The notes beneath the pieces are model-generated. The model saw only the letters and a list, made by a program, of their open reading frames with translations, did not search any database and was not told the DNA's origin. Of a stretch of DNA of 64,000 nt, positions 50,558 through 59,251 are shown piece by piece (the first letter of the stretch is position 1; each line of letters starts with the position of its first letter). Source of the stretch: Streptomyces diastatochromogenes (lineage in GTDB: Bacteria > Actinomycetota > Actinomycetes > Streptomycetales > Streptomycetaceae); assembly GCF_002242805.1 (NCBI RefSeq), contig NZ_MCGQ01000048.1, positions 1-64,000 on the forward strand. The letters run 5' to 3'. Both the position numbers and the translations under genes were made by a program.

Positions 50558-51045
50558 TCGTCCGACCCGGCGTGCCGGCGGCGCGCCCACAGCGGGAGCC
50601 CGTACCAGCACACCAGGTACCAGACGACGACGGCCGCGACCAGCCAGGGCACATAGGCGTCGTGCGTGGCCACCCGGAGGATCAGCAGCAGGGACGAGGC
50701 CATGGTGGCCAGCAGCAGGACCAAGCCGACGAACGTCATCCGGGCGGCCAGCCGCACCGCCCGCGGCTTGACCCGGCGGCCGGCGACCAGGCGGTGCAGG
50801 GAGACCGGCCCGATGAGGGCACCGGTCGCGCAGGCGCCCAGGACGACGGTCACGATGTAGATGACCTGGTCGGCGTCGGGCAGACGGGCGTACTTCGGCT
50901 GGAAGACGACGGTCAGCAGGAAGCCGAACAGGATCTGCACGCCCGTCTGGGCCACCCGGACCTCCTGGATCAGCTCGCCCCACATCCGGTCGGCCCGCTC
51001 CTCCTCGCTCTCGTCACGCCCCGTGTGCTGTGGCTCCTGCCTCAT
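50554..51045 (-). CDS. DUF6328-type four-TM membrane protein
   Basis: 163 residues. An acidic N-terminal tail (RDESEEERADRMWGELIQEV) precedes four membrane segments (about 36-50, 62-85, 105-127, 132-153) with VRVAQTGVQILFGFLLTV typical of this actinobacterial family. Function unknown. It converges with DUF2238 and is 53 bp upstream of nothing on its own strand except the AKR gene's 3' end. Confidence 0.8.
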   Translation of the reverse strand: MRQEPQHTGRDESEEERADRMWGELIQEVRVAQTGVQILFGFLLTVVFQPKYARLPDADQVIYIVTVVLGACATGALIGPVSLHRLVAGRRVKPRAVRLAARMTFVGLVLLLATMASSLLLILRVATHDAYVPWLVAAVVVWYLVCWYGLPLWARRRHAGSDD

Positions 51046-51098
51046 GCCGTGCGGGTAACCGTCCGGACGTCAGCGCAAACGGCCGGGCCCGCACGGTA

Positions 51099-52082
51099 CT
51101 ACCAGCGCTGCTCCACCTGGTCCTTGATCCGGCGCTCGTACAGGTCGCGGATCGCGGTGAACGTCTCCCCGGGCAGCGGCGGCAGCTTGGCGGCGGCCGC
51201 GTTGGCCCGGGCCTGCCCGGGGTGGCGGGCACCGGGGATGACCGTGGTCACGCCGGGCTGCTCGGCGATCCAGCGCAGGGCCAGCTGGGCCGGGGTGTAC
51301 CCCTCGGGGGCGAGCGCGGCGAACTCGGCGGCGGCCTCGACGCCGGTCGCGTAGTCGACGCCGGAGAAGGTCTCGCCCTGGTCGAAGGCCTCGCCGTGCC
51401 GGTTGTAGGTGCGGTGGTCGTCGGCCGCGAAGACCGTGTCCTTGGTGTACTTGCCGGACAGCAGGCCGGAGGCGAGCGGCACGCGCGCGATGATGCCGAC
51501 GCCCGCCTCCCGTGCCGCCGGGAGCACCTCGTACAGAGGCTTCATGCGGAACGGGTTGAGGATGATCTGCACGCTCGCCACGTTCGGCCGGGCGATCGCG
51601 GTCAGCGCCTCGGCGCAGGTCTCCACGCTCACGCCGTACGCGGCGATCCGCTCCTCGTCCACCAGGGTGTCGAGGGCGTCGAACACCTCGTCCGAGGAGT
51701 AGACGGGGGTGGGCGGGCAGTGCAGCTGCACCAGGTCGAGGCGGTCGACGCCGAGGTTGCGGCGGGACCGGTCGTTCCAGGCGCGGAAGTTGTCCAGGAC
51801 GTAGTTCTCGGGGAGCTGCTCGACCCGGCGGCCCATCTTGGTGGCCACCAGCACGTGCAGATCGGGCCGGCCGCCCAGGAAGGCGGCGATGGCCGACTCG
51901 CTGCGTCCGTCGCCGTACACGTCGGCCGTGTCGAAGAAGGTGACCCCCGCCTCGGCCGCCGCCTCCAGGACGGACCGGGCCTCCTTGTCGTCCACGTCGC
52001 CCCAGTCGGCCCCCAGCTGCCATGTGCCGACTCCGACGACGGATGCCCGCTGCCCCGACCTGCCGATTACACGTTCGTCCAT
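51099..52082 (-). CDS. Aldo-keto reductase
   Basis: 327 residues, NADPH-dependent (beta/alpha)8 barrel. The catalytic tetrad is visible: Asp and Tyr in FFDTADVYGDGRSE, Lys in VLVATKMG, and His in LVQLHCPPTPVY. The phosphate-binding end reads VIPGARHPGQARANAAA. Reduction of aldehydes or ketones is the general role; the substrate is not assigned. It lies alone, divergent from the flavin oxidase gene with 131 bp between starts. Confidence 0.93.
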   Translation of the reverse strand: MDERVIGRSGQRASVVGVGTWQLGADWGDVDDKEARSVLEAAAEAGVTFFDTADVYGDGRSESAIAAFLGGRPDLHVLVATKMGRRVEQLPENYVLDNFRAWNDRSRRNLGVDRLDLVQLHCPPTPVYSSDEVFDALDTLVDEERIAAYGVSVETCAEALTAIARPNVASVQIILNPFRMKPLYEVLPAAREAGVGIIARVPLASGLLSGKYTKDTVFAADDHRTYNRHGEAFDQGETFSGVDYATGVEAAAEFAALAPEGYTPAQLALRWIAEQPGVTTVIPGARHPGQARANAAAAKLPPLPGETFTAIRDLYERRIKDQVEQRW

Positions 52083-52213
52083 GGCGTCAGTCTGTCATCC
52101 GGTCGCGCCTCCTGCGGAACAGCTCGCTCCGGCGGGAACCTGTGGAAGTTTCACCCACACGGGTGATGGGAGACTCGACGGAAGGCCGCTTGCCGTAAAG
52201 CGGCGCTTAGCGT

Positions 52214-53953
52214 GTGTCCGTGATCGATCGTCCAGTGAGCAACTTTCCCTCCGAGAGCGGTGGTTCGGCGCCCGTCAGCCGCCGCGGCTTCCTGCGCACC
52301 GCCGCCGCGCTGGCCGCCGTACCCGTGCTGGTGGCGGCCGATCCGGCCCGCGCCGCGGCCGAACTCCCGGGGTTTCCGGCCGAGGTGGCGCTCTACCGCT
52401 CGGCGTACCGCAACTGGGTGGGTGAGATCACCGCTGACGGGCTGTGGGCCTGCGCGCCGACCGGCCCGGAGCAGGTGCTCTCCGTCGTCAACTGGGCGTG
52501 GCGCAGCGGGTGGCGGGTGCGCGCGCGGGGCTCCTCGCACGGCTGGTCACCGCTGACGATCACCGAGGGCACGACGGCGGACACCCCCGTCCTGCTGGTC
52601 GACACCGCGTCTCATCTGACCGGTCTGGCGCTGGAGTCCGCGTCGGCGGTGCGCGCCGGCGCGGGTGTGACCCTAGAAGCCCTGCTCACCTACCTGGAGG
52701 AGCACGGGCTCGGCGTCACCGCCGCGCCCGCGCCCGGCGACCTGACGCTCGGCGGCGCCCTGGCGATCGACGCGCACGGCACGGCCGTGCCGGCCGAGGG
52801 CGAACGCCCGCCGGCCGGCACCACGTACGGCTCGCTGAGCAACCGGGTGCTGGAGCTGACCGCGGTGGTGTGGGACGAGGGCACGGGGGCCTATGTGCTG
52901 CGGACGTTCCACCGTGCGGAGGCGGACTGTGCCGCGCTGCTGACCCATCTCGGGCGGTCCTTCGTCACGGAGGTGGTGCTGCGGGTCGGCCCGAACAGCA
53001 ACCTGCGCTGTGTCAGCCGTACCGACATCCCGGCCTCCGAACTGTTCGCGGCCCCCGGCTCCCGCGGGCGCACCCTGGAGACCTTCCTGCGGCGCTCGGG
53101 CCGGGTCGAGACGATCTGGTTCGCCTTCACCGAGTTCCCGTGGCTGAAGGAGTGGAGCGTCACGCCGGTCAAGCCGCTCACCTCACGGCACGTCATCTCG
53201 CCGTACAACTACCCGTTCTCCGACAGCGCGCCGACCCTCGTGGCCGACCTGGTGGGGCGGATCTTCGCGGAAGCGGCCTGGTATCTGGCGCCGGTGCTCG
53301 GCCACGCACAGCTCGACGTGGCCAACCTGGGGCTGGCGGCCACGCTGTCCGCCGATCTGTGGGGGCCGTCGAAGAACACCCTGCTGTACCTCCGGCCCAC
53401 CACACTGCGGGTGACCGCGAACGGGTACGCGGTCCTCACCACGCGGGCCGGGGTGCAGCGGGTGGTGCACGAGTTCACCAGCCGCTACCGGGAACGGCTC
53501 GAGGCGTACGCGGCGCTGGGCCGCTTCCCGGTGAACGGCTCGGTGGAGATCCGGGTGACCGGTCTGGACGACCCCGCCGACTCGGGCGTCGAGGGCGCCC
53601 GCACCCCGCTGCTGTCCGCGCTGCGGCCGAGCGGGGCCCGCCCCGAGTGGGACACCGCGGTGTGGCTGGACGTGCTGACCCTGCCGGGGACGCCGTACGC
53701 GGAGGCGTTCCTGCGCGAGCTGGAGCGGTTCCTGCTGGACACGTTCGACGGCGGGTACGCCCGCGCGCGCGTGGAGTGGTCCAAGGGCTGGGCCTACACC
53801 GAGGACGCCGTCTGGAGCGACGCGGAGGTGCTGGGCACGGCCGTGCCCGGTTCGTTCGACCCGGGGGTGTGGGAGCAGGCGGTCGGGATCCTCGACCGCC
53901 TGGACCCGCACCGGGTGTTCTCGAACGGCTTCCTCGACCGTCTCCTGCGCTGA
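52214..53953 (+). CDS. Secreted VAO-family flavin oxidase (class II cholesterol oxidase-like)
   Basis: 579 residues. Tat signal: VSRRGFLRTAAALAAVPVLVA with twin Arg. The FAD-binding PCMH/VAO domain has RGSSHGWSPL with His109 in the position of the covalent flavin attachment of class II cholesterol oxidases, and APGDLTLGGALAIDAHGT. The C-terminal half (SVTPVKPLTSRHVISPYNYP onward) matches the cholesterol-oxidase substrate-binding domain. It probably oxidises a sterol or another alcohol outside the cell. The GTG at 52214 is chosen; a second GTG at 52220 is equally possible. Confidence 0.85.
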   Translation: MSVIDRPVSNFPSESGGSAPVSRRGFLRTAAALAAVPVLVAADPARAAAELPGFPAEVALYRSAYRNWVGEITADGLWACAPTGPEQVLSVVNWAWRSGWRVRARGSSHGWSPLTITEGTTADTPVLLVDTASHLTGLALESASAVRAGAGVTLEALLTYLEEHGLGVTAAPAPGDLTLGGALAIDAHGTAVPAEGERPPAGTTYGSLSNRVLELTAVVWDEGTGAYVLRTFHRAEADCAALLTHLGRSFVTEVVLRVGPNSNLRCVSRTDIPASELFAAPGSRGRTLETFLRRSGRVETIWFAFTEFPWLKEWSVTPVKPLTSRHVISPYNYPFSDSAPTLVADLVGRIFAEAAWYLAPVLGHAQLDVANLGLAATLSADLWGPSKNTLLYLRPTTLRVTANGYAVLTTRAGVQRVVHEFTSRYRERLEAYAALGRFPVNGSVEIRVTGLDDPADSGVEGARTPLLSALRPSGARPEWDTAVWLDVLTLPGTPYAEAFLRELERFLLDTFDGGYARARVEWSKGWAYTEDAVWSDAEVLGTAVPGSFDPGVWEQAVGILDRLDPHRVFSNGFLDRLLR

Positions 53954-54841
53954 CTACGCCCGGAAGTAGTGGCCCTCGTCGAGGTCGGCGAGGAGGCCGG
54001 GCCCCTGCGGCTCCCAGCCGAGGAGCCTGCGGGTCAGCGCGCTCGACGACGGACAGTCGACGGCGGCGAACCGGCCGAGCCAGCCGAAGTGGTCCTCGGC
54101 CTGTTCGGCGGGCACGCCGACGACGGGCACGTGCAGATGCCGGCCGATGACCGCGGCGATGTCCCGGAAGGGCACCCCTTCCTCGTCGGTCGCGTGCAGC
54201 CGGGTGCCGGCCGGCGCGGACTCCAGGGCCAGCCGGTACAGGCGGGCCGCGTCCGAACGGTGCACGCCCGTCCAGCGGTTGGCGCCGTCGCCGACATAGG
54301 CCGACACACCCTTCGCCCGGGCGATCTCGATCAGGCGCGGCACGAAGGCGTGGTCGCCCCGGCCGTGCACGGAGGGGGCGAGCCGGACCAGGCAGGCCCG
54401 CACCCCGCGCTCGGCCAGCGCGAGCGTCGCCTCCTCGGACGCGGCCCGGTGGCTGCCCGGGGCGGGCCCGTCCTCCTCGGTGACCACACCGTCCGCCCGG
54501 GCGATCCCGGTACCGGAGGTGACCAGGAAGGGCTTGCCGGAGCCGGCCAGGGCGGCGCCGATCGCCTCGATGGCGCGCAGGTCGGTGGCGCCCGCGGCGT
54601 AGATGTCGGTGAAGTCGTGGATGAAGGCCAGGTGGATCACGCCGTCGGCCGCGGCCGCGGCGCGGGCCAGGCCCTCGGGGTCGTCCAGACTGCCGCGGTA
54701 CGCCTCGGCCCCGGCCGACTTCAGCGAGGCCTCCGCCTCGTCCGAGCGGGCGAGGCCGACGACCTCGTGTCCGGCGGCGACGAGTTCGGGAACGACGGCG
54801 GATCCGACGAACCCCGTGGCGCCGGTGACGAAAACACGCAT
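53954..54841 (-). CDS. NAD(P)-dependent epimerase/SDR-family protein
   Basis: 295 residues. Extended SDR with the nucleotide motif MRVFVTGATGFVGSAVVPEL at the N-terminus and IHLAFIHDF in the second strand. The usual YxxxK active site is replaced by HRAASEEATL, so catalysis by the classical mechanism is doubtful. Many Streptomyces SDR paralogues of this type lie opposite LysR regulators, as here (168 bp intergenic). The stop is immediately after the flavin oxidase stop (convergent). Confidence 0.9.
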   Translation of the reverse strand: MRVFVTGATGFVGSAVVPELVAAGHEVVGLARSDEAEASLKSAGAEAYRGSLDDPEGLARAAAAADGVIHLAFIHDFTDIYAAGATDLRAIEAIGAALAGSGKPFLVTSGTGIARADGVVTEEDGPAPGSHRAASEEATLALAERGVRACLVRLAPSVHGRGDHAFVPRLIEIARAKGVSAYVGDGANRWTGVHRSDAARLYRLALESAPAGTRLHATDEEGVPFRDIAAVIGRHLHVPVVGVPAEQAEDHFGWLGRFAAVDCPSSSALTRRLLGWEPQGPGLLADLDEGHYFRA

Positions 54842-54932
54842 GGTTGATCTAGCTCCTCGGATGCTGGGTGGGAATGACTTCATCGTTGGTCCGGGGCCGG
54901 GTCCAGGTCCAAAGCCTGTTTCGCATGAAGCA

Positions 54933-54947
54933 ATGCAGATCAGGCAT
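54933..54947. promoter_or_regulatory. Candidate LysR-type operator (T-N11-A)
   Basis: ATGC-AGATCAG-GCAT is an interrupted palindrome containing T-N11-A, the consensus for LysR regulators, centred 92 bp upstream of the SDR start and 70 bp upstream of the LysR start. Only the 4-bp arms pair; symmetry in the loop is poor. Confidence 0.45.
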
Positions 54948-55009
54948 CATCACAGCTCACCACGGCTACGAGCGTCCACTCAGACCTCATGCGGTAGTAC
55001 GCTTGAGGC

Positions 55010-55909
55010 ATGACCGACTCGGCCGCCCCCGTGGACCTCGACCTTCGGCTGGTGCGGTACTTCACGGTCGTGGCCGAGCACCGGCACTTCGGCCGCGCCG
55101 CGACCGCCCTGCACATCGCCCAGCCGTCCCTGAGCCGTCAGGTGCGGCGTCTGGAGCAGCAGTTGGGTGCCCGGCTGTTCGACCGCACCCCGCAGGGCAC
55201 CCGGCTCACCGAGGCCGGAGAGGCCTTTCTGCCGCGCGCCAAGGCGCTGTTGCGCGCCGCGGCCCAGGCCGCCGCCGTCGCCCGGGCCGCCGCCGAACCC
55301 AGCCGGATCACCGTCGGCTACACCACCGGCGTCTTCGTCACCCCGGCCGTGCGCGAGCTGCGGCGCGGGTTCCCGGACGCCGACGTGCGGACCGCGCATC
55401 TGCGCTGGAACGAGGCGCGGGACGCGCTGCTCGACCACCGCGTGGACGCGCTCGTGGCCCGGCTGCCGTTCGTCACCGAGGGCCTGCGGGTGACGGTCCT
55501 CTACGACGAACCACGCGTCCTGGTCGTCCCGCTCGACCACCGGCTGGCGGGCAAGGAGTCGGTCACCGTGGACGACATCGCCGACGAACCGCTCCCCCGG
55601 GTCCCGGACCGGCTCTGGGACGCGTTCTGGCGTATCGACCCCCGGCCCGACGGCAGTCCGGCCCCGGACGGCCCGTACATCGACGACATCGAGGACAAGT
55701 TCGAACTCGTCGCCTCCGGGCAGGCGGTGGCGATCGCGGCGGGCGTCCCCGGCATCCACATCCGCCCGGGCCTCGCCTCGATCCCGCTGCACGGCGTCGA
55801 GCCGAGCCATGTCGCGCTGGCGACCCGCGCGGGCGACAACGGCCGCCTGCTCGCGGCCTTCCGCAGGTGCGCGGAGGCGCTGCTGACCGCGCCCCAGGCG
55901 GTCGAGTGA
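55010..55909 (+). CDS. LysR-family transcriptional regulator
   Basis: 299 residues. HTH at the N-terminus: LVRYFTVVAEHRHFGRAATA then HIAQPSLSRQVRRLEQQLGARL, followed by the PBP2-type effector domain (PSRITVGYTTGVFVTPAVRE). The charged, aromatic-compound-type LTTR likely controls the divergent SDR gene. Its stop is 1 bp from the convergent TetR gene. Confidence 0.93.
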   Translation: MTDSAAPVDLDLRLVRYFTVVAEHRHFGRAATALHIAQPSLSRQVRRLEQQLGARLFDRTPQGTRLTEAGEAFLPRAKALLRAAAQAAAVARAAAEPSRITVGYTTGVFVTPAVRELRRGFPDADVRTAHLRWNEARDALLDHRVDALVARLPFVTEGLRVTVLYDEPRVLVVPLDHRLAGKESVTVDDIADEPLPRVPDRLWDAFWRIDPRPDGSPAPDGPYIDDIEDKFELVASGQAVAIAAGVPGIHIRPGLASIPLHGVEPSHVALATRAGDNGRLLAAFRRCAEALLTAPQAVE

Positions 55910-55910
55910 C

Positions 55911-56516
55911 TCAGGTGCCGGGTGTCAGCTGTGCCTGTACGACGGGCCCGTAGCGGTCGGCGATGACGTCGAGGTCGGTCTCGCGCAGGTGCGGGCCGCG
56001 CGCGACGCCGTACATCACGCCGAGCCCGAGGAGGCCGGCGACGGCGAGTTCGGCGCGCAGGCCGGCGTCGGGGCCGGGGAGCCGGGCGGCGAGGCGTTCG
56101 GTCACCTGGGCGCGGAAGTTGGCGCGCAGGATCTCGCCGTGGTCACCGTGCAGGGGCGCGAAGGCGATGCGCAGCAGCGGATCGGTGCCGCGCTCGCGCT
56201 GGCTGGCCAGCACATGGCGGACCATGTGCCGGCCCAGGTCCGCCAGGGGCGCGTCGAGCAGGTCGTCCGCGTCGGTGTCGAACGACATCACCCGGGCGAA
56301 GAGCGCGTCCTTGTTCCCGAAGTACTTCAGGATCAACGGCGCGCTGACACCGGCCCGTTCGGCGACGGCCTTCAACGTGATGTCGGCGTGCGCGTGCCGT
56401 GCCAGCAGATAGCGGGCGGCCTTGAGAATGACCGCCTTGGTGGCCTCGGCGTCGCGCCGCGCGGGGCCCTCGGGGGCGGGCACCCGGGGACCGGATGGAG
56501 TGCTCACAGCACTCAT
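55911..56516 (-). CDS. TetR-family regulator of the adjacent MFS exporter
   Basis: 201 residues. HTH at about residues 40-75 (DITLKAVAERAGVSAPLILKYFGNK). The last gene of a leftward unit: MFS exporter, 72-residue hybrid ORF, then this regulator, each coupled by an ATGA overlap. It probably binds the two GTGAAT-N4-ATTCAC sites upstream of the MFS gene and represses its own operon. Ligand likely a drug exported by the MFS protein. Confidence 0.92.
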   Translation of the reverse strand: MSAVSTPSGPRVPAPEGPARRDAEATKAVILKAARYLLARHAHADITLKAVAERAGVSAPLILKYFGNKDALFARVMSFDTDADDLLDAPLADLGRHMVRHVLASQRERGTDPLLRIAFAPLHGDHGEILRANFRAQVTERLAARLPGPDAGLRAELAVAGLLGLGVMYGVARGPHLRETDLDVIADRYGPVVQAQLTPGT

Positions 56517-56731
56517 GCTCCCTCCAACGCCTCGTCGCGGACGCCCCGGGTAGCACCTTCGGCGCGCCGGGTGTCGCCGGAGGGGCCCTCGGCCGGAATG
56601 CGCAAGGCCACAGCACAGGCAGCCATCGCGAACGCCACCGAGCAGCGGGCCGCCTCGAAGATCACCGACTCGGCATCACAGCCTGCGGGCACGGCCGCCC
56701 GGGAAACGGACGGACTGCTCACAGCACTCAT
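56513..56731 (-). pseudogene. Hybrid remnant ORF of a collapsed MFS-TetR duplication
   Basis: 72 codons. The N-terminal half (MSAVSSPSVSRAAVPAG, DAESVIFEAARCSV) matches the start of the neighbouring TetR protein (MSAVSTPSGPRVPAP, KAVILKAARYLL). The C-terminal half (MAACAVALRIPAEGPSGDTR to RDEALEGA) matches the last 40 residues of the MFS protein. Both junctions keep ATGA overlaps. A former second TetR-MFS copy appears deleted internally, leaving its two ends fused. It may still be translated, but no function is expected. Confidence 0.8.
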
Positions 56732-56860
56732 GCTCCCTCCAACGCCTCGTCGCGCGAGCCCCGGGTGGCAGCTTCGGCGGGACGGGTGTCGCCGGAGGGG
56801 TCGTCGGTCGGGATGGAGAGGGCTGCGGCGCAGGCGGCCAGGGCGATGGTGCCGGCCATC
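56513..56860. repeat. Imperfect direct repeat with a 215-bp period
   Basis: The MFS 3' end plus TetR 5' end occurs twice: copy one around 56728-56731, copy two around 56513-56516. About 120 bp before and 35-100 bp after each ATGA junction are related (RDEALEGA and MSAVS-SPS in both). The repeat supports a tandem duplication of the operon junction. Confidence 0.7.
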
Positions 56861-58221
56861 GTGAACGCCAGCAGGTAGCCGTTCAGGGTGGGCAGGGGGA
56901 CGCCGGCGACGGGGCTGGTGTGGTGGACGAGGACTGCGGTGACGGCGGCGCTGGAGGTGGCCTGGCCGATCGTGCGCATGAGGACGTTGACGCCGTTGGC
57001 GGAGGCGGTCTGGGCGGCGGGGACGGCTCGCAGGATGAGGGTCGGGAGCGCGGAGTAGGCGAGGGTGGTGCCGGTGGCCACGATCGTCGCGCCCAGGATG
57101 ATCATCCACAGGTCGCGGCTGTCGGCGATGCGGACGGCGTAACCGCAGGCGATGACGGCGGCGCCGAGGGCGAGGGTGACGCGCGGGCCGCGTGCGGCGG
57201 AGATGCGGGCGGAGAGCGGCGAGAAGAGCAGCATGGTGACGCCGCCGGGGAGCAGGCACAGGCCTGTGGCGACGATGGAGAGGCCGAGGCCGTAGCCGGT
57301 GGCCTTCGGCGCCTGCACCAGCTGGGCGGTCACGAGCGAGTTGGCGTAGAAGGCGAACCCGGTGAGCAGGGCCGCCACATGGGACAGGCCGACCCGGGGC
57401 CGGGTGACCAGGCGCAGGTCGACCAGCGGCCGCTCGGCGCGCAGTTGCTGCCACCACCACAGGGCGAGGACGGCGACGGCCGCCAGGAACAGCCCGAGGA
57501 CCCGGGGGCTGCCCCAGCCCCACTGGCCGCCCTGGGAGACGCCCAGCAGCAGGCACACCAGGCCGGCGGCCAGGCCCAGCGCGCCGAGGACGTCGAAGCG
57601 GCCGGGCTCGCGTACCGGCGACTCCCTGACCGCCCACCAGGTGGCCGCCACACCGAGCGCGCCCAGCGCGCTGGTCAGCCAGAACATGGTGTGCCAGTCG
57701 GCGTACTGGACGACCAGCGCGGCGAGCGGCAGGCCGAGGGCGGCGCCGATGCCGACCGTGGAACTCATCAGTGCCACCGCCGAGCCCCTGCGCTCCGGCG
57801 GGAGTTCGTCGCGCAGGATGCTGATCGACAGCGGGACGACGGAGGCGGCGGCGCCCTGGAGCGCGCGGGCCGCGATGAGCACGCCGATGTCGGAGGACAG
57901 GGCGCACATCACCGAGCCGACGGTCATCAGGGCGAGCGCGGCGGTGAGCACCCGGCGCTTGCCGTACATGTCGCCGGCCCGGCCCAGCACGGGGGTGAGG
58001 ACCGCCCCGGAGAGCAGGGTCGCGGTGACCATCCAGGAGACGGCGGCCGCCGAGGCATGGGTCAGCCGTGGCAGGTCGGGCAAGAGCGGTACGACCACGG
58101 TCTGCATGACGGCCATGAGGATGCCGCCCGACGCGAGCACCGGGATGGTGAGGCGGTCCCGCAACCGGGGCGCCGCGGTGGATGTGCCGGGCGGCTGAGG
58201 TATCGGGGCGGGATGGTCCAT
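56728..58221 (-). CDS. MFS drug efflux transporter (DHA2/EmrB-QacA type)
   Basis: 497 residues with about 14 hydrophobic segments. Motif A reads GRAGDMYGKRRVL and motif C-like VGIGAALGLPLAAL; TM1 starts LTIPVLASGGILMAVMQTVVV. The 14-TM DHA2 family exports diverse drugs using the proton gradient. The ATG follows AGGAGCGCCC; two operator palindromes lie 32-72 bp upstream. It is coupled to the remnant ORF and TetR gene downstream. Confidence 0.93.
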   Translation of the reverse strand: MDHPAPIPQPPGTSTAAPRLRDRLTIPVLASGGILMAVMQTVVVPLLPDLPRLTHASAAAVSWMVTATLLSGAVLTPVLGRAGDMYGKRRVLTAALALMTVGSVMCALSSDIGVLIAARALQGAAASVVPLSISILRDELPPERRGSAVALMSSTVGIGAALGLPLAALVVQYADWHTMFWLTSALGALGVAATWWAVRESPVREPGRFDVLGALGLAAGLVCLLLGVSQGGQWGWGSPRVLGLFLAAVAVLALWWWQQLRAERPLVDLRLVTRPRVGLSHVAALLTGFAFYANSLVTAQLVQAPKATGYGLGLSIVATGLCLLPGGVTMLLFSPLSARISAARGPRVTLALGAAVIACGYAVRIADSRDLWMIILGATIVATGTTLAYSALPTLILRAVPAAQTASANGVNVLMRTIGQATSSAAVTAVLVHHTSPVAGVPLPTLNGYLLAFTMAGTIALAACAAALSIPTDDPSGDTRPAEAATRGSRDEALEGA

Positions 58222-58252
58222 GGGCGCTCCTGTGAACGTCTCGGACTGATCG

Positions 58253-58292
58253 GTGAATAAGAATTCACCTTATCGAGTGAATGGCGATTCAC
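58253..58292. promoter_or_regulatory. Paired TetR-type operators (GTGAAT-N4-ATTCAC twice)
   Basis: Sites GTGAATAAGAATTCAC (58253-58268, extended by flanking G and C to 18 bp) and GTGAATGGCGATTCAC (58277-58292) have identical 6-bp arms and 4-bp spacers; starts are 24 bp apart. They lie just upstream of the MFS-TetR operon (start 58221) in an AT-rich stretch, so they are the expected binding sites of the TetR protein at 55911. Confidence 0.8.
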
Positions 58293-58324
58293 CCAAGAAT
58301 TTCACCCCGCACTCCGTCCGCCCG

Positions 58325-59146
58325 TCAGGCGAGGTTCTTCTCCAGGGCGTCCAGGTAGGTGCGCATGAAGTGGTCGCGGACACCGTCGGAGGCGGGCGCG
58401 AAGGGGTCGCCGGTCAGCCCCTTCACCCGGTCGCCGAAGGCGGACAGCGTCGGCATCACCTCGTGCACCTTGCCGTGCGAGTCGATGTAGCGCAGCGCCC
58501 TGACGTGGGTGAAGGCGGGCTCCGGCGGGAGCTGGGGCACGATGTCGTTGTTGTTGACGAACCGGTACATGCGACCGCCGAAGCCCTTGTTGAACGCCTC
58601 GGCCAGCAGCCGGTCGCAGGTGCGGGGCTGGCCGTAGGTGTAGACGCCGTCCGCGGTGAGGTGGGGCTCCTCCAGAAAGAGGCGCGCGCCGGCCAGCATG
58701 GCGAGGGCGCCGCCCAGGCTGTGCCCGGTGAAGTAGACGGTCTGGCCGTCGGTGCGCAGCTCCGTGAGGGCGTGGTGGACGTCCGGGTAGACCGAGGCCA
58801 GGGCCTCGGCGAACCCGTGGTGGACGAAGCCGTTGCCGCCGGGGCCGGGCCAGGGCGGGGTGGTGGCGTCGGAGAGCCAGTCCTTCATCTGGGCGGGCTC
58901 GGTGCCGCGGAACGCCGTGACGATCGTCCGGTCGCCGGCCATCGTGTACGCCTGGGTGTCCTGCAGCGGGAAGGGCGGGGTGAACCGTGTGTGGTGATGC
59001 CTGACCTGGTCGAATCCCCACTGGGCGGCCTGGTGCTCGACGGCGGACTCGTCCTTGTAGGCGAGATCGGCCGCGCGCGCCAGCCAGTACGCGCGCTCCA
59101 GGCTGTAGCCGGTCGAGGCGTGGTCGAACGAGACGGGTACGGCCAT
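58325..59146 (-). CDS. Lipase (class 3, alpha/beta hydrolase)
   Basis: 273 residues. Nucleophile elbow GHSLGGALAML with the catalytic Ser (about residue 132), Asp in VNNNDIVPQL, and His in the C-terminal RDHFMRTYLDAL region. TIVTAFRGTEPAQMKDWLSD contains the oxyanion-hole segment of fungal-type class 3 lipases. No signal peptide, so probably cytoplasmic. AAGGAG lies nine bases before the ATG. It follows the flavin monooxygenase on the same strand, separated by a tandem repeat. Confidence 0.9.
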   Translation of the reverse strand: MAVPVSFDHASTGYSLERAYWLARAADLAYKDESAVEHQAAQWGFDQVRHHHTRFTPPFPLQDTQAYTMAGDRTIVTAFRGTEPAQMKDWLSDATTPPWPGPGGNGFVHHGFAEALASVYPDVHHALTELRTDGQTVYFTGHSLGGALAMLAGARLFLEEPHLTADGVYTYGQPRTCDRLLAEAFNKGFGGRMYRFVNNNDIVPQLPPEPAFTHVRALRYIDSHGKVHEVMPTLSAFGDRVKGLTGDPFAPASDGVRDHFMRTYLDALEKNLA

Positions 59147-59163
59147 GACGAAGACTCCTTCGG

Positions 59164-59236
59164 TGGGGGGAAAGCCGCGGTGAAAGATGGGGGAAGCCGC
59201 GGCGGAAGGTGGGGGGGGAGCCGCGGTGGAGGGTGG
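59164..59236. repeat. Minisatellite, about 23-bp unit, three copies
   Basis: Three degenerate units, each a run of G followed by AAGCCGCGG (or GAGCCGCGG) and TGAAAGAT/CGGAAGGT/TGGAGGGT, fill most of the gap between the monooxygenase and lipase genes. Poly-G tracts of 5-8 make it prone to copy-number change. It could be a hot spot for length variation in the operon. Confidence 0.7.
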
Positions 59237-59251
59237 AGAGAGCGGAGCGCG

